Below are positions 1 through 13,931 of a stretch of DNA of 64,000 nt, piece after piece; position 1 is the stretch's first letter, and the number at the start of each line of letters is the position of its first letter. The stretch covers positions 29,947,122-30,011,121 of the forward strand of contig NC_045129.1 of the NCBI RefSeq assembly GCF_007655135.1, given 5' to 3'. Below the pieces are notes generated by a model, which saw only the letters and a program-made list of their open reading frames with translations, ran no database searches and was not told the origin of the DNA. Both the position numbers and the translations under genes were made by a program. The stretch comes from Punica granatum. Lineage: Eukaryota > Streptophyta > Magnoliopsida > Myrtales > Lythraceae.

Positions 1-11
1 ATGGTACCCAC

Positions 12-1235
12 ATCTTCATCCGCCAAATTAAGCGGCAATCCAACAACGTATACAAGATTCCGTTGAATCACCCGAACACTGCTAAGCTGCTTCCTCCCTT
101 CTGATGCTTTCGGCTTCGGCTTTTGTGATTTCATTTTTTTCTCCATGTTAATTTCAGCCACCAATCTGCTGTGAAAAATATATATATTCAGAGAAGACAT
201 GGGGTAAAAGATGAACTATAGATATTCATGCCAAATGATTCGCACCTCTCGCATTTTGAAGCCGTTCCTACAATCTTCTCTTTGTCATAAGGGGTACGGC
301 ATGCTGGACAGCGCCCCTCTGTCTCATCCTTCTCTGCCATCCCCATAATGTGATGCCAGCACCATACACAGATCTAAAAAATTGAACATTTCTACCAAGA
401 TTAGGTAACAGAAGAAACCATCAAAAGAAAAATGATTCTATAATCAACAAACAACCAACGAGTAAAAATTATAAGCTGGACTCTAAAACAATTACACAAG
501 AAACAAGCCACTGCTACCCCATCCTCTTGTACATTCACATAACTTTCCTACCTAATATATTTTAGCCGTAATCAGCTCCATCATGACTGACAAGGTCAAT
601 TATCAAAGCTTTTATGTGAATCATAAAAGAGCTACTACACAATTAAATCAGAGAGAAAATACTTCAACAGTGTAACAGATGTGCTCATGAGCGAAATTTG
701 TCTCTGCAAGTGAGCATCTCATCTCGACATTAAAAAGCACAAAAAATTTAGAGAGCAGTTTAACCCACAAAAGCATTTTAATAGAAGGTTAAAAAACGAA
801 TAAATATGTCAAATCCAGCTATCTCAACTTTTCCGTAGCCACCTATCTAGGAACATGCAAAAGTTTCTCTTGCAAAGGGGGTAATAAGGGCACACAAAAA
901 TGAAAAACGACAGTGGCCTAGTTCTAAGTGATATTTTGTTTGCACATGTCAGAAGAAGTGGGGTGGAAAACATATACAACATAGATCACTAACGTAAAGA
1001 ATTATCAAGTACAACAGCTCTGAGGTGTACATTGTTGGGGGAAAAAAAACCCTTTAAGTTCCGAACATATTTGACTATTAGGGAAAGAGGGAATAATAGA
1101 ACAATGCACAACATAGAGAAAGGGACAGAGGTATTTTCAAACCTCATAACCACATTTGCAAGGCTTCAACTGCTGATCAGTCAAATCCATCTCCTCAGCG
1201 CAGAGAGGGCAGGTCTTCTCACCGTCGTCACACAT
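12..1235 (-). CDS. NOT4: NOT4/CNOT4-like RING E3 ubiquitin ligase, N-terminal exons only
   Basis: Three coding exons join in frame on the minus strand: 1143-1235 (31 codons from the ATG), 246-373 and 12-165. The gene runs off the left edge in an intron (donor GTGGGT). The protein opens with a C4C4 RING finger (CPLC, CKC, ICVWCWHHIMGMAEKDE, then CPAC), the zinc finger typical of NOT4 subunits of the CCR4-NOT deadenylase complex. A basic linker follows (MEKKMKSQKPKPKA), then the start of the RRM (RVIQRNLVYVVGLPLNLADE), also NOT4-typical. NOT4 proteins are E3 ubiquitin ligases acting in co-translational quality control and mRNA turnover; that role is known for the family and inferred here. The start was chosen because the RING begins six residues after this Met and no earlier in-frame coding signal is seen. 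The rest of the RRM and the long C-terminal tail are outside the window. Confidence 0.9.
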
Positions 1236-2230
1236 GGTTTCTCTGAACTGTTCGACAACAATACAAAGAAACGCCATTATTCAGTCAGTAGAACTGGATA
1301 TGAGTGATAAACCCAAAGAGCAATTATACATTGATTTAAAGTAATACATCACAGTGAACTACCATGTACCCGTATTCCTAGTATCTACTCAAAATTGCCA
1401 TAAGAAACACAGAGCACTGGCTAAGAAAAAAAGCAAGATGATAAGCAAAATTCAACATTCAATCAGATCAAGCTACAAACAGTATTAAGTCCAACAATCT
1501 CTTCAGATTTTCTGCAGCAACGATTGTACCCTCATCTTATCCTCAATTTGTTTAATATACGAAATCCCTAACTGACCGATCCGCCGTGCATCATCCACTC
1601 CCAGTACACATTAAAAGATGATCGAAAAACGCTTCGAAAATTTCATGAACAGATAAAAAACCATCGCCACTCATCAAATCAAATCGAAGATCGAGGCAAT
1701 CAATCAATCCGCAAAAGGAGTACGGAAAAGCTCAGGAGACGCGGACTCTGCGCATCAACCTAATCAGCTCCGGCCGCATGCAACCGAAAAAAATTTTAAA
1801 AAAATCGAGAACAGGAAATCGGAAAGCAGGCACGATCGGAATTCCACAGCCACGAGAGATTCAACAAGAATCGCAAAGGAAACCCGATCCTAACCTCACA
1901 AAATCGAAACGGAAGGAAGGAAAAGAGAAGATTAGGGATCTCGGAGGTCAATTCGGGGGTATTGCAATGGATTAGGGTTTGAGATGAAGGGGTTAAGGGG
2001 GACGGGAGACTTACAGGATGATCGAGAGGGGAAAGGAGGAGAGAGAAAGCGGGGCTCCTTGTGAGGATGAGATTGAGAGAAACGCACGATGGAGAGAGAA
2101 CGAGCGAGCGACAGCAGAAGGCAAAGACAAGAGAGAGAAAGAAGGAGAAGAAGAAATCACAAAGCCGACCCTTTTATTAAAGAAAGAAGGGAGAGAGGGG
2201 TGTTTTGGCTTATTTGGCCCACCCCAGGCT
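1236..2230 (-). promoter_or_regulatory. 5'UTR, probable UTR intron and promoter of the NOT4-like gene
   Basis: A good donor (CCT|GTAAGTC on the minus strand, exon edge at 2015) and an acceptor just upstream of the ATG (edge at about 1242 or 1247) suggest a 5'UTR intron of about 770 bp. The upstream UTR exon is rich in CT on the minus strand (2030-2160). A TATA-like TTTAATAAAAGG lies at about 2170-2182. A TGGGCC site-II-like motif lies near 2215-2221, often found in promoters of housekeeping and ribosome-linked genes. The exact start site cannot be read. Confidence 0.45.
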
Positions 2231-3113
2231 TATAGGATGCGACGCGTGAACGCTCGCGCTCGACCGTCTGATCGGAATTCGACGGTGATGCCCGGCCCTG
2301 GTCGAATTTGGGAGAGCTGCCAGTACGAAAGAAACGAGAGTTGCGCCGGGTACGGTGTCACTCTCCGTAACTGCAAAATTTTTATTATATTGGAAAATCG
2401 TATTGGGGACAACTAATTCAATTAGAACTAATTCGGTCCATTAAGCGTAAACCTCAGGGCATGAATTTTCAGGGTTTTACAGCACTCGGAACCAAAATCG
2501 AGGAGGCATTGTTTAACGGAAATAATATCGAACTGCTTGAACCAACCGACGTTATCCTTAGTGGACCGACCCTCAGACAAGGTCTCGGTTCGATCGAGTA
2601 CCGTGACTGGTGAAATCGATGCTATGGAGTTTTATCCTGTAATGAATCGATTTGGTTCTAACTAGATTAGTTAGAGAATGAGCTTTTGGATACTATGGTG
2701 TTTTATTTAATTTAATTTATCTTAATTAATTCTAGCTGAAAAAATTAATTTAATTAACTAACACCATTCTCACGAGTGACATTATTAACAAAATTTATCA
2801 ATCACCTTCAATATAATAATAATAAATATATAAAAGCCGAGGTACGAAATGTGATTATGCCACTTAACGAAACTTTAGAACCCTCACCTCAGCTCCATGT
2901 AAATTGTCTTTTCAATTTCAAATAAATGTATCTTTTACTATATTTTTTTTAATGTTATAATCATCGAATTTTTAATAAATGTTTGTGTTATTTGTATGTG
3001 ATAATATATAATAAATTTTTTTCTGAAAAACAATGCTTTATTGATAATTGAAAACAATTCCTTGATATATGTCATTCTTTTTTAATTCAATGTACGATAT
3101 ATCCAATAACTAG
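2231..3113. other. Intergenic, upstream of the NOT4-like gene
   Basis: GC-moderate up to about 2640, then strongly AT-rich. No gene, RNA or clear repeat boundary was recognised. Confidence 0.4.
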
Positions 3114-3122
3114 AAGATATGA

Positions 3123-3284
3123 AAATTATCAAAAGATGGTGTAGCATAATAGCGCATGCTCTCGCCTAACAACTACGAGGTTAGAGGTTCAATACCCGGA
3201 GAGACTACTCGTGCCGCTTTATTAAATATTAGGATTTTTATTTCATTAAACTAAGCTCATGGGCCTCACTTGTAACATAAATAA
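3123..3284 (+). mobile_element. tRNA-derived SINE, family 1, copy 1
   Basis: Internal RNA polymerase III promoter boxes are visible: box A TAGCATAATAG at 3142-3152 and box B GGTTCAATACC at 3186-3196, at tRNA-like spacing. The body continues with a GAGACTACTCGTGCC segment and an ATTTCATTAAACTAAGCTC segment, both also found in inverted orientation at 16538-16680. A likely 9-bp TSD (AAGATATGA) flanks it at 3114-3122 and 3285-3293. No full tRNA cloverleaf can be drawn, so it is not a tRNA gene. Confidence 0.7.
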
Positions 3285-3522
3285 AAGATATGAGAACTCA
3301 TTTTACACATCACATACCCACTCATTATAGTTTTTCTTACACCCTAATCCCTGCATAGTATATGTTCAATATAAACATGTTATTATCTATTAATATATAT
3401 TTATATGTTTTGCATTTTCATTATTTTCATTATATATTTGTTATTACGATTTTTATTTTTTAATTTCACTCACAATTTACAGTGTTTATTATTTTGTTTG
3501 TAGAATGTAGTTTTATAGTATA

Positions 3523-3560
3523 CTAGCTTTTTTACCCGTGCTATGCACGTATTATTGGTT
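3523..3560 (-). mobile_element. Helitron-like 3' terminus
   Basis: Read on the minus strand, the sequence ends in an imperfect GTGCATAGCAC palindrome, a short A-rich spacer and CTAG followed by T. That is the arrangement of plant Helitron 3' ends. The body would extend rightwards. A possible 5' start (A|TCTATATATATATAA on the minus strand) lies near 5490-5504, which would make 4044-4404 and 4833-5342 nested insertions. The 5' limit is uncertain. Confidence 0.45.
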
Positions 3561-4043
3561 AGAGTGGTTATTTTTAGATGGTTTTAAAATTTTTGACATC
3601 ACAATTGAAATGTTCATTAAGTTATATATATTCTTAAATTGAAAATATTCAAATTTTAATGCATACAATAACAAATTAAGGATAGTTTAAAATAATTATA
3701 ATACCAAATATGGATGAAGAAAATGATATTGCTTAGAAAATATATTACATTTTCTTAAATATCAAAATTTTAAAAATATAATAGATTATTTCCACTATTT
3801 TGTAAAAAAGAAAATGCAAATCATCTATTGTTATAAATTCTTCTTGCAAAATCTTACTTTTAGAAATTTTTAAAAAGACTTATCTTTTATTTTTCTAAAA
3901 ATATTCAATATTTAAACATGCTTATTGCATATTAGTATATTTTTCTTTTAATTAAAAAGAAAATACAAATCATCTATTATCAGAATTTCTTCTTACAAAT
4001 TCTTACTTTTAAAATTTTTTACATAGATTTATCTTTTACTTTT

Positions 4044-4404
4044 GGGCAAATCACCCCACATATCCCATGGTTTCACATTTTTTTCAAATCTATCATATAC
4101 TTTTAAAATGACCTAAAATATCTCATGGTTTACATTTTTTTTTTCCAAATCTATCATGCCATTATATCTCCGTTAATATTTAAAGGTCTTGCCACTATGG
4201 CTCTTTTTACCGGGAATCGATTTGAGAAAAAAAATTAAAATCATGGGATAGATTTGGAGTCTACTAACGTTTTATTAATGGAAAATATAACGCCGGGATA
4301 GATTTGAAAAAAATATAAACCATGGGATATTTTAGGTCATTTTTAAAGCATATGATATATTTGAAAGAAATGTGAAACCATGGGATATATGGGGGTAAAA
4401 ACCC
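4044..4404. mobile_element. Foldback MULE-type MITE, 361 bp
   Basis: The arms at about 4044-4165 and 4285-4404 are inverted copies of each other. Both contain CATATATCCCATGGTTTCAC-like and AAATATCCCATGGTTT-like blocks (the left arm has one-base variants), and both ends start with GGG. The element is bounded by a direct repeat TTTTACTTTT at 4034-4043 and 4405-4414 (10 bp, or 11 with the adjoining C), the TSD size of Mutator-like elements. It has no coding capacity. Confidence 0.8.
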
Positions 4405-4832
4405 TTTTACTTTTTCAAAAATGTTAAATATTTAAATATGTTTATTGCATATTAGGAGATTTTTCTTTTAGTTACTAATTGTGTTTGAAAGTTTTTATAG
4501 ATATGTTATTTTTGTACTTCTTTCTAAACAAATTTTGAGATTACTTTTTTTAAATTAAGAAAGATTGCTCTTGTATTAAAAATTAAAATATTATTAAAAT
4601 ATTTAATGATTTATATGTATTTACTAATTTAATCTTAATTGTATATATAAAATTACAATTGTTTGATATTTACTTATATGACCTTATACTATATATAAAA
4701 TTACCTTTCTAAACATATTTATTATGGGATATAACTTTATACATATATATTTTTTCTAAACAATTTGAGATTACTTTTTAAAATCAAGAATGTGCCCGTG
4801 CCCGTATTAAAAATTTTAAAAAATTAAATATT

Positions 4833-5342
4833 GGGTTAATTGTCCAAAAAAACACAAATTTTTCATATTTTATTAATTCTAGCACGAAATTTTTCTTGAT
4901 CTGAAGATACACAAACTATCAATTTAATATCAATGTTAGCACAACTTTTGTTTTTTCAATCTGTGGGCCTCAACGATAACCACCGCCCGCCCAATTAGGG
5001 TTGCCGATCAAGGTAAAGGTCTTTGGTGACCCAAATTAGGGGGACGGTGGCCGCCGATGAAACTTTCACCACCTACCCCCTCATTCTTTTCTCGATTTCA
5101 CTTTTTGTTTTTTCAAATTCGGGCAATAAAAACCTCATCGGGACCCACCGCCGCCCCTATAAGGTTGTCGACAACCTCGATCGGAAGGGTATAGTCATAA
5201 ATTCTTGCTTAAATTAACGGAAAAGTTAAGGCGTACTAAAATTGATATCAAATTGATAGTTCATACATTTTTAGGTCAAGAAAAATGTTCGTGTTAGAAT
5301 TGATAAAATGTGAAATGTTTGTATTTTTTAGGCAATTAACCC
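4833..5342. mobile_element. Foldback MULE-type MITE, 510 bp, with a GC-rich core
   Basis: TIRs of about 110 bp start GGGTTAATTG at both ends and share blocks such as AACTATCAATTT. A perfect 9-bp TSD TTAAATATT lies at 4824-4832 and 5343-5351. The core (about 4960-5190) is markedly richer in GC than the arms and includes a short open frame at 5023-5217. It may be captured host DNA, as in Pack-MULEs, but its origin was not recognised. Confidence 0.85.
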
Positions 5343-5351
5343 TTAAATATT

Positions 5352-6139
5352 TAATGATTTATATGCATTTACTAATTTAATCCTAATTGTATATATGCAT
5401 TTATTGTTTGTTTAAACATTTAATTTTATGACCTTATAATATATATATATATATAATTATATTTCTAACCCAGGGTGTACGACGTTATATATATATAGAT
5501 GTAAGTTTCAATCAATATTAATCCATATACTATTTGTGTTGATTATCTATTTTTGTCGGAAAAAAAATAATAAATCGTTACCACACTAGGCATGGATATC
5601 AACTAATTTTCTTATCAACTCAGCAGGAAAAAGCAGATAATAATTTGATGAAATTATCATGATTGTTGTTGTCTTTTAGTGAAGCAAAATAAGGATGTAA
5701 AATCGTGATTCGATGGGAAATCAGATCTATTCTAAGTTCATTCGTTATCAACATGTTGGTAGGGCACTAATTGATATGATTGGAATGATTCTCCCAGTAA
5801 ATAATTTGCATTCGACTTCAGTAGATCTCATTCGATTGTTCAAGTGTAACAGAAGTAAGAAATGCTCGTAACGACGTAACTTACATGTACCGAACAATCT
5901 TATTAGAAGAATTGAATAAGCTTATCAACGATTTCCTTATGGTGACATATGGAAATCGGAAACGCATTAGTCATTGTTTGTGGAAATGTTTCGGCATTGC
6001 ATGAGTCTATTTCTTGGGATCAATCGAGTGGATGCGTTGATTTACGGAAAAATGTCGACCTTCTTGAGTTTATCATTCCTGAAAATAGTTGCTAAAAATC
6101 AGTTTTTTTTATCCCTCGATATAAACTAAACCTGTGAAT
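5352..6139. other. AT-rich intergenic DNA
   Basis: Apart from an (AT)n run near 5430-5450 and a possible Helitron 5' end near 5490-5504, nothing could be assigned. Open frames here are short and lack codon bias. Confidence 0.4.
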
Positions 6140-6718
6140 CTAAAAAAGGATAGATAAGAGAGAAGGATTATATGGTCGTAGATAGTTTCATTTCATCTGT
6201 TGAACATCAAATCGAAAGCCACTGGTCCGACCGCACCAAACCTTCCTTCTCGAAATCAGCTAATTTTAGGAGATTTCGAACCTTCATTGCTCTTGATTTC
6301 TTCTTTTTTATTAAATTTCTGCTCTCTAACTCTCTCTTGCCCAGAACAAACCCCAGTTTTGATCCCGCTGCCGTGGGTGCGTCTAGCTTCGGCTGGGCAC
6401 GTACGGCGGCTTTTCCTCCTCCATATGTAGCTACCTTTCCCTTTTCTCTTGGACTGATGGTTGTATCGTGAAGACTTTGGCACTCCTCCCACTGTCGATC
6501 CTGTCTTCGCCGTCAGTTGAGCTTCGTCCCCAACGGTCTCTGCCCGTCATCTCCGGCGGTCTTCCAAGCGACAGAGCGTTGTTGTGCCGCTACAAGCCCA
6601 GTGCCATAGTTGTATCCTTTCCTCTGATAGTCCCCATGCCGCTGCGAGGATGATCTGCCTAGTCATGGTCGACCTTGCTCGATCTTGTCAGAATCTAGTT
6701 GTCTATCCAATCATACCG

Positions 6719-6804
6719 GTGTCGGGTCGGGTCGGGTCGGGTCGGGTGGTGTCGGGTCGGGTCGTGTCGGGTCGGGTCGGGTCGGGTCGGGTCGGGTCGG
6801 GTCG
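6719..6804. repeat. (GGGTC)n minisatellite
   Basis: About 17 near-perfect copies of a 5-bp unit GGGTC, with a few GTGTC variants. It has no stop in several frames, which explains the long spurious open frames crossing it. Confidence 0.9.
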
Positions 6805-7214
6805 AACTAATATGTTCGGAGCAAATCGAGTTTGTCTGAAACGATGTTGTGCTAATGGCGACCTGATAGGCGAAGGGGCCCTCCCCCCTCCTCCTCTCAG
6901 TCTCTGGTGGTTGCATGTAGTGGCAGCCTCCCCTCCCCTTGGAGGTCGGGCCCCATCCCTCTCCGGCAGCACAAATTCTAGGCAAAAGCGGTGGAAAGGA
7001 TACAGCGGTACAGTGGATGCCTACATCACGCCATTCCAGTCGACTTCTTCCTCCCTCGATGGCGGCTTTCGTCTTCGACAACTCCGTCGTCCATCTTAGC
7101 GATAGCATCCCCTGCCACCACGTATAGGATCGTGAGTCGTATCGGTCTAATCTTCCTTCTGCCAATTCAAATCAATTATTTTATAGCTTGCCTTTTTGTT
7201 ACTGATTTGAGCAG

Positions 7215-7440
7215 GTTCGCCTCCCCAATTGACGGTCACTAGTTTGAATCGATCGAGAGAGCTCTAGCTGCTTAGCCGCTCTAGTTCCCTAGGTTTGATT
7301 GTCTTGGGATTGGATTGTTAGGGTTATGTTGATTAAGAACGATTGACAGTCACTGATTTGAACTAATCTAGGTGCTCTAACTACTTAATTGCTAACCTGC
7401 TCTAGCTAATTAGGCTTGATTGTTTAGGATTTGTAATCTG
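7215..7440. repeat. Local tandem duplication, about 110 bp
   Basis: The segment beginning TTGACGGTCACTAGTTTGAA is repeated about 115 bp later as TTGACAGTCACTGATTTGAA. Both copies continue into a GAGCTCTAGCTGCTTA-like or GTGCTCTAACTACTTA-like block and a GTTTGATTG/GCTTGATTG block. The copies are diverged. Confidence 0.55.
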
Positions 7441-7480
7441 TGATGAGATCTTGCGCTCGAATACCGGCTCAACATACCCT

Positions 7481-8863
7481 ATCTATTCCACTTTTTTCAT
7501 GAAAGTGGAATTTCTCCATGGATTATGGACAAGGCTAAGGATCCCCCTCCCGATGTACACTGGGGTACATGGTGAAATGCTACATACAGGTCGTCATCGG
7601 GATTAACGGTTTCAAGATGGCAATCTTCAATTGTACTATGTACATTTTGATGTATATTTTTCTTTGTAGATTGTTCGGCAGATAAACTGTTATATCCTGC
7701 TATTGTGATATTCGGTTGGAAATTTTCCTTTATATCTGTTTTTACTGTGGGTATATAAAGGATTCTCATGGCCGTTAAAAAAAAAAGAATACTTTACACA
7801 TATTTATTATGTTTTATATTTATTGTCATTTCATGGAAATTAATTCCTCAATATCATTAAGGTTCTGCTGATTAGATTGTTACAATGGTATTTTAGTGGT
7901 GAAAAAATTATTTGTTAATATTATAATGTTAAAAAAATCCTTCAAATTAAAAATGACGGGCCCTCCAGATTGAGAGATGTTCATGGGTTTGTTTTGTAAA
8001 CAAGGTCTAACCTTCCTATACCCTAATGGGCAGTTCAGGGGTTTGCCGTTTGAATCACCATAACGGTTTAGGGATTTTTCCAATCCTGTAAGGTTTAGAA
8101 AGAGTTTGATACCTTGCATTATCGCCTGCCCTAAACCCGTTAAGGTTGAAATTACTAAAATACCCCTATCCATTTGTTAATTTAACAAAATAACCTTTTA
8201 ATTTAGGTGAATATTACTAAAATACTTCATTCATTTGTAATAGGATGTATGGTGTCTTTGATGCATCAGAAGAAAATGTCGATGAAGATGTGGAACTTAT
8301 GGAGAATGAAGGAGTGTTGTGTGTTTAAATCAATTTAGTGCTTTTGATTAAGTGAATTGTTCTAGCTTATTATGGGTTGTGTTGGGGAAAGTCAATACGA
8401 TGAAATTTTTTCAAGAGTGGTGTTAATTTGGGTGATGTTTTAAAATTTGAAACTCATGTGAGTAAATATTTTGTTTTATTGTCGCTTTTTGCTATTCAAG
8501 TTTCTTTATGATGGTTAAGAATGCATTTATGGGTAAAAGACACTTCCCAGTGGGAATCCATTATTTTAATGGGAATGATTTGAAAATTTTTCCCTAGATT
8601 CTTAACAAATTTGGGAAGGGTTTGGAGGCGAATTCTTTCTAAAGGGTTTGGATTTATGAAAGATCCACCCATCCCAAACTTTGTTCATGAACATCCGTTC
8701 CCGATCCATCTACCCATCCTACTGAATACAAAAATGTCTTTTTTTTTAAGATCTAAACATAAAATGTGCAAGCTGGAAATGATATAAATAGGACTATCAT
8801 TTTTTCTTATTTATTTCCTTGGAGGAATGATTTGTGCTTATTGATTGTCTTTTTATCATACAA
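7481..8863. other. Intergenic DNA, unassigned
   Basis: Mixed composition. A GTATTTTAGT motif recurs at about 7890, 8150 and 8213 in a region that could be an old foldback element, but clean termini and a TSD were not found. No gene is recognised. Confidence 0.35.
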
Positions 8864-8900
8864 CTAGCTTTTTTGTTCCTGCGTTCCACGGGTTTGTTTT
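8864..8900 (-). mobile_element. Helitron-like 3' terminus
   Basis: On the minus strand an imperfect CCCGTGGAACGCAGG palindrome is followed by an A-rich spacer and CTAG|T, the same arrangement as at 3523 and 53847. The 5' end to the right was not found. Confidence 0.4.
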
Positions 8901-9045
8901 TATATATCTCTATATCATCTATTTGTAATTATTTTTATTCTGAAACTCCAATTTCGTTATTAAAAATAATATTAATTTTTAATTTTTAATTTTAATTCTC
9001 AAATAATAATGAATAATTTTTTTTTTGGAATAATAATAATAATTA

Positions 9046-9076
<31 letters not shown>

Positions 9077-9495
9077 TGAAACTAATTATTTCAATTAATA
9101 TGTCTCCTATTTTAAAGTTAATTGTTAATATATATTTTTCACATCTAATAAGTTTTGCAGTAAGAATAAAATTTATTTTGTCCTTTAACTTTTATTTTCT
9201 ACTTTATTTATGAGCTTAAATTCATAGCATTATGTCATTAATTTTTTACTTTGATATGATTATGTTGATTCTTTGTAGTGTTTATATCATTGGCATTATA
9301 TACATATGTTCAGTTTGACAATACATATAAATATTTTTTCTTATAACAATTAGTCTGATTTTTGGAAAATATATTTACTTCTTAACTATATAAAATGTCT
9401 TCTAAGTTAATTAACTAATAAAATTAGACTAATTTTGAATAGTTCGATAAATATTTTCAACTAACGATCCCAATTATTGTTCATTATGTATTTAT
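8901..9495. other. AT-rich DNA with an (ATT)n microsatellite
   Basis: A run of TAATAATAA/TTATTATTA lies at about 9028-9077. The rest is AT-rich with no recognised gene. It may be the interior of the Helitron whose end is at 8864. Confidence 0.4.
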
Positions 9496-9504
9496 TTAAT
9501 CATT

Positions 9505-10126
9505 GGGAAAAGGTCAAATTTAGTCCTCAACCTTTAGATCTTTTTCTATCTTAGTCCTAAACCTTTTCTTTGGCTGGATTTCGTCCTCAATCTTTTTTCC
9601 GAACTGTATGAGTTCAGTCCTTCCGTCCGAAATTTCGTCCATTTTTCCTGACATTTATATTCGTCAAATGAGAGTGTGCTACATGCGCGACAGATCACTA
9701 CTACTCTAAACCAGTTGTTATAAAGCAAATTCGATTATTTTTTTAATTAGACCAGTAAATCGGACTAAAATATTTTCAGTTCTTTTAGGATTCCAGGAAT
9801 CTGTCGGTGCGTGAGACGATGAAAGAGAAGCGATGGCTGGAATCCTAAAAGAACCAGAAATATCTTCGTCCGGTTTACGAATCTGATTAAAAAAAGAATC
9901 GGATTTGCTTTACAACAACCAGTTTAGAATAGCAGTAATCTGTTGCACACGTGGTGCACTCTCATTTGACGAATATACATGTCAGGGAAAATGGGCGGAA
10001 TTTTGGATGGAAGAACTGAACTCATACCGCGCAAAAAAGATTGAGGACGAAATCCAGCCAAAGAAAAAGTTTATGACTAAGATAGAAAAAGAGATAAAGG
10101 TTGAGGACTAAATTTGACATTTTCCC
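9505..10126. mobile_element. Foldback MULE-type MITE, 622 bp, almost entirely inverted repeat
   Basis: Arms of nearly 300 bp (starting GGGAAAAGGTCAAATTTAGT and ending in its diverged complement ...ACTAAATTTGACATTTTCCC) meet at a short loop near 9800-9840, where GGATTCCAG and CTGGAATCC face each other. A perfect 9-bp TSD TTAATCATT lies at 9496-9504 and 10127-10135. The open frames at 9546-9728 and 9905-10111 are mirror images within the arms and not genes. A transcript would form one long hairpin. Confidence 0.9.
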
Positions 10127-10135
10127 TTAATCATT

Positions 10136-12000
10136 GAATATTACATATTTACACATACTTGATTATACATTTTCTAAATTTGAAATTTTATGACATCCTT
10201 CTTTCAAATATTTAATTTTAATTTTTATATTACATTACAATAACATATTTTTAATTTTTATATTACATTACAATAAGTTCATGTATCATACTAACAAATG
10301 ATATGAGATATATGAATTATTGTTTTTGGGTGATAATAGGGCTGAAGCCCATGTATATGAATTTGTTAAGATCATCTCTCTTAATCTTTTAAATAAATTA
10401 TTTCAATAAATTTGTTTCATTAATGAAAAATATTTATTGTTATAGGAGTCAATTATATTTATATATATGGACATGGAAACAAGAAAATGATCTTTAGATG
10501 ACTTTTTTAGGGAAAAAAAAGTCACCAAAAGTCCAGCAAAGGGACTTTAGGCGACATTTCAAAAAGCATCGCCATAACTGTAACTTATGGTAACACTCTT
10601 AGAAGCATCGCCAAGGCATTTATAAAAACTTGGGCATGTTTACTTTTAGATAACTAATTTTTCACTGTTTTTCTCTATTTTTCTTCTCATTTTCTAAATT
10701 TATTTCTCTGTTGAAAAATATAAAAATACTTCTACTAATTTAAAGTTATAAAATCGTAGTTCATATTAAATCAATCACAAATTTAGTATTGGAGCTCAAA
10801 TCTTTGAAGAAATAAATGATGTTTAATAAGTAAGAAAGGGAAATCATAAATTAAAAATTAGAAAACCAAAGAATTGGCTAATAGAAAGTTAGAGAATTAA
10901 TAAAAGCGAGCTTTCTAATGTCTATACAAATTTGAATAGTGAAAAATAATTTTTGTTAGAAAAATCATTTCAATTTTATGTTAGTAAACATTTTTTTATA
11001 TTGTACTTTTTAGAAAATTTTATTGGAAAAATTGAAAAATTCTCCAAAAATAAACTGGCCAAATTTTTTAAAGTTTTAATAGGAAATGCCTAGGCCGACA
11101 TTTTATGCGATGCTTCAAGCTGCATAGGCTAGTCTGCCTTGGCCGACCCTTCAAATGCATTGATCAAGGCATCCACAGGCGATGGTTTGTAACTGTCGTG
11201 TTATTATTTATTTGCGCATATGAAATTATTTTTCTAATTATTATTAAAATAAAAAATATAAGCCGAGAAAAGAGACTTATCATATGCCATCGCTCTCGGT
11301 CTAGAGACCTTGAATATGATTCACTAATAAAACTTTTCTTACTTCTTGATTTTTCTCATTTTCATTTATTCCATTTCAATCCCGTGAACCTCCTTGAAAA
11401 CCAAAAAAGAAATGAAATAATGTAATGCCCTATCTCAATCCAAATGCCATTCGAACCCAAAGACAGAACTGTTGCGCGAAACGGAAGTGATACCAGTCAC
11501 ATAAAACGGGGTAAGACTCTACCATTGTGTAAACTACCATCTGTTCTTATTATTGCCCGGGAACATGATATTATCTTGTGCAATTAATTATCATACCAAG
11601 TTCACCTCTTCACGACTATCCCGGACAGATAAAGTAAAATATATGTCAATTGTTACCGTATCTGGAAAATATTTATCGCAACTTCCAGCAAAATTCTAAA
11701 TCCCGGGTTTAAGCTCAAAAGCCTAGCCGGCCCACGGCGAGATCGATCGGGCAATGAAAAATCCAAAAGGAAGAAGCCACGGCCCATGAAAACTGGCCCA
11801 AATAACAAGGGCATGAGAGAGAGAGAGAGAGACAGAGAGAGATGAAAATGGTCTCAAGAACAAATGTATTATTCGAACCAGAAGATCATTGCAACATCAG
11901 TCTAGTTTTCTTATCTCTCTTCATTAATATGCCCAGCAGAAGGACCTAAACATCTCCAGCGCATCCAGATCAACCAATGACTTCCTGATACCATATACTC
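10136..12000. other. Intergenic DNA with a possible decayed CACTA-type element
   Basis: From about 10475 the sequence resembles a worn CACTA terminus (ACAAGAAAATGATCTTTAG). Nearby are inverted and direct copies of GCATCGCC/GGCGATGC at about 10563-10610 and 11100-11300, reminiscent of CACTA subterminal repeats. No CACTA terminus or 3-bp TSD could be fixed. A (GA)n tract lies at about 11815-11842, just downstream of the peroxidase gene. Confidence 0.3.
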
Positions 12001-12029
12001 TTCATCACCAATCGATCAGTCCAGCAGCC

Positions 12030-13931
<1,902 letters not shown>

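Larger units (their letters stand above)
6140..7480. other. GC-richer block of unknown origin, probably a TE fragment
   Basis: The composition changes sharply from AT-rich flanks to GC-rich DNA. Several overlapping frames stay open on both strands, but none shows a recognised domain and the longest crosses the simple repeat at 6719-6804. It could be a decayed retroelement or captured gene sequence. No gene is called. Confidence 0.3.

Noticed and set aside
2018..2416. 132-codon frame upstream of the NOT4-like gene
   Set aside because: It lies antisense to the purine/pyrimidine-rich 5'UTR and promoter; low-complexity Glu/Arg composition with no domain.
3134..3205. Possible tRNA gene
   Set aside because: A and B boxes are present, but the acceptor and anticodon stems do not pair and a second copy with a common 3' body exists, so it is a SINE.
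6584..7165. Frames of 171 and 156 codons on opposite strands
   Set aside because: Both cross the (GGGTC)n repeat and show no recognisable domain.
7870..8230. Possible foldback element
   Set aside because: GTATTTTAGT blocks recur, but no matching termini or TSD could be fixed.
9546..10111. Two similar short proteins on opposite strands
   Set aside because: They are mirror-image readings of the arms of the 622-bp foldback element.
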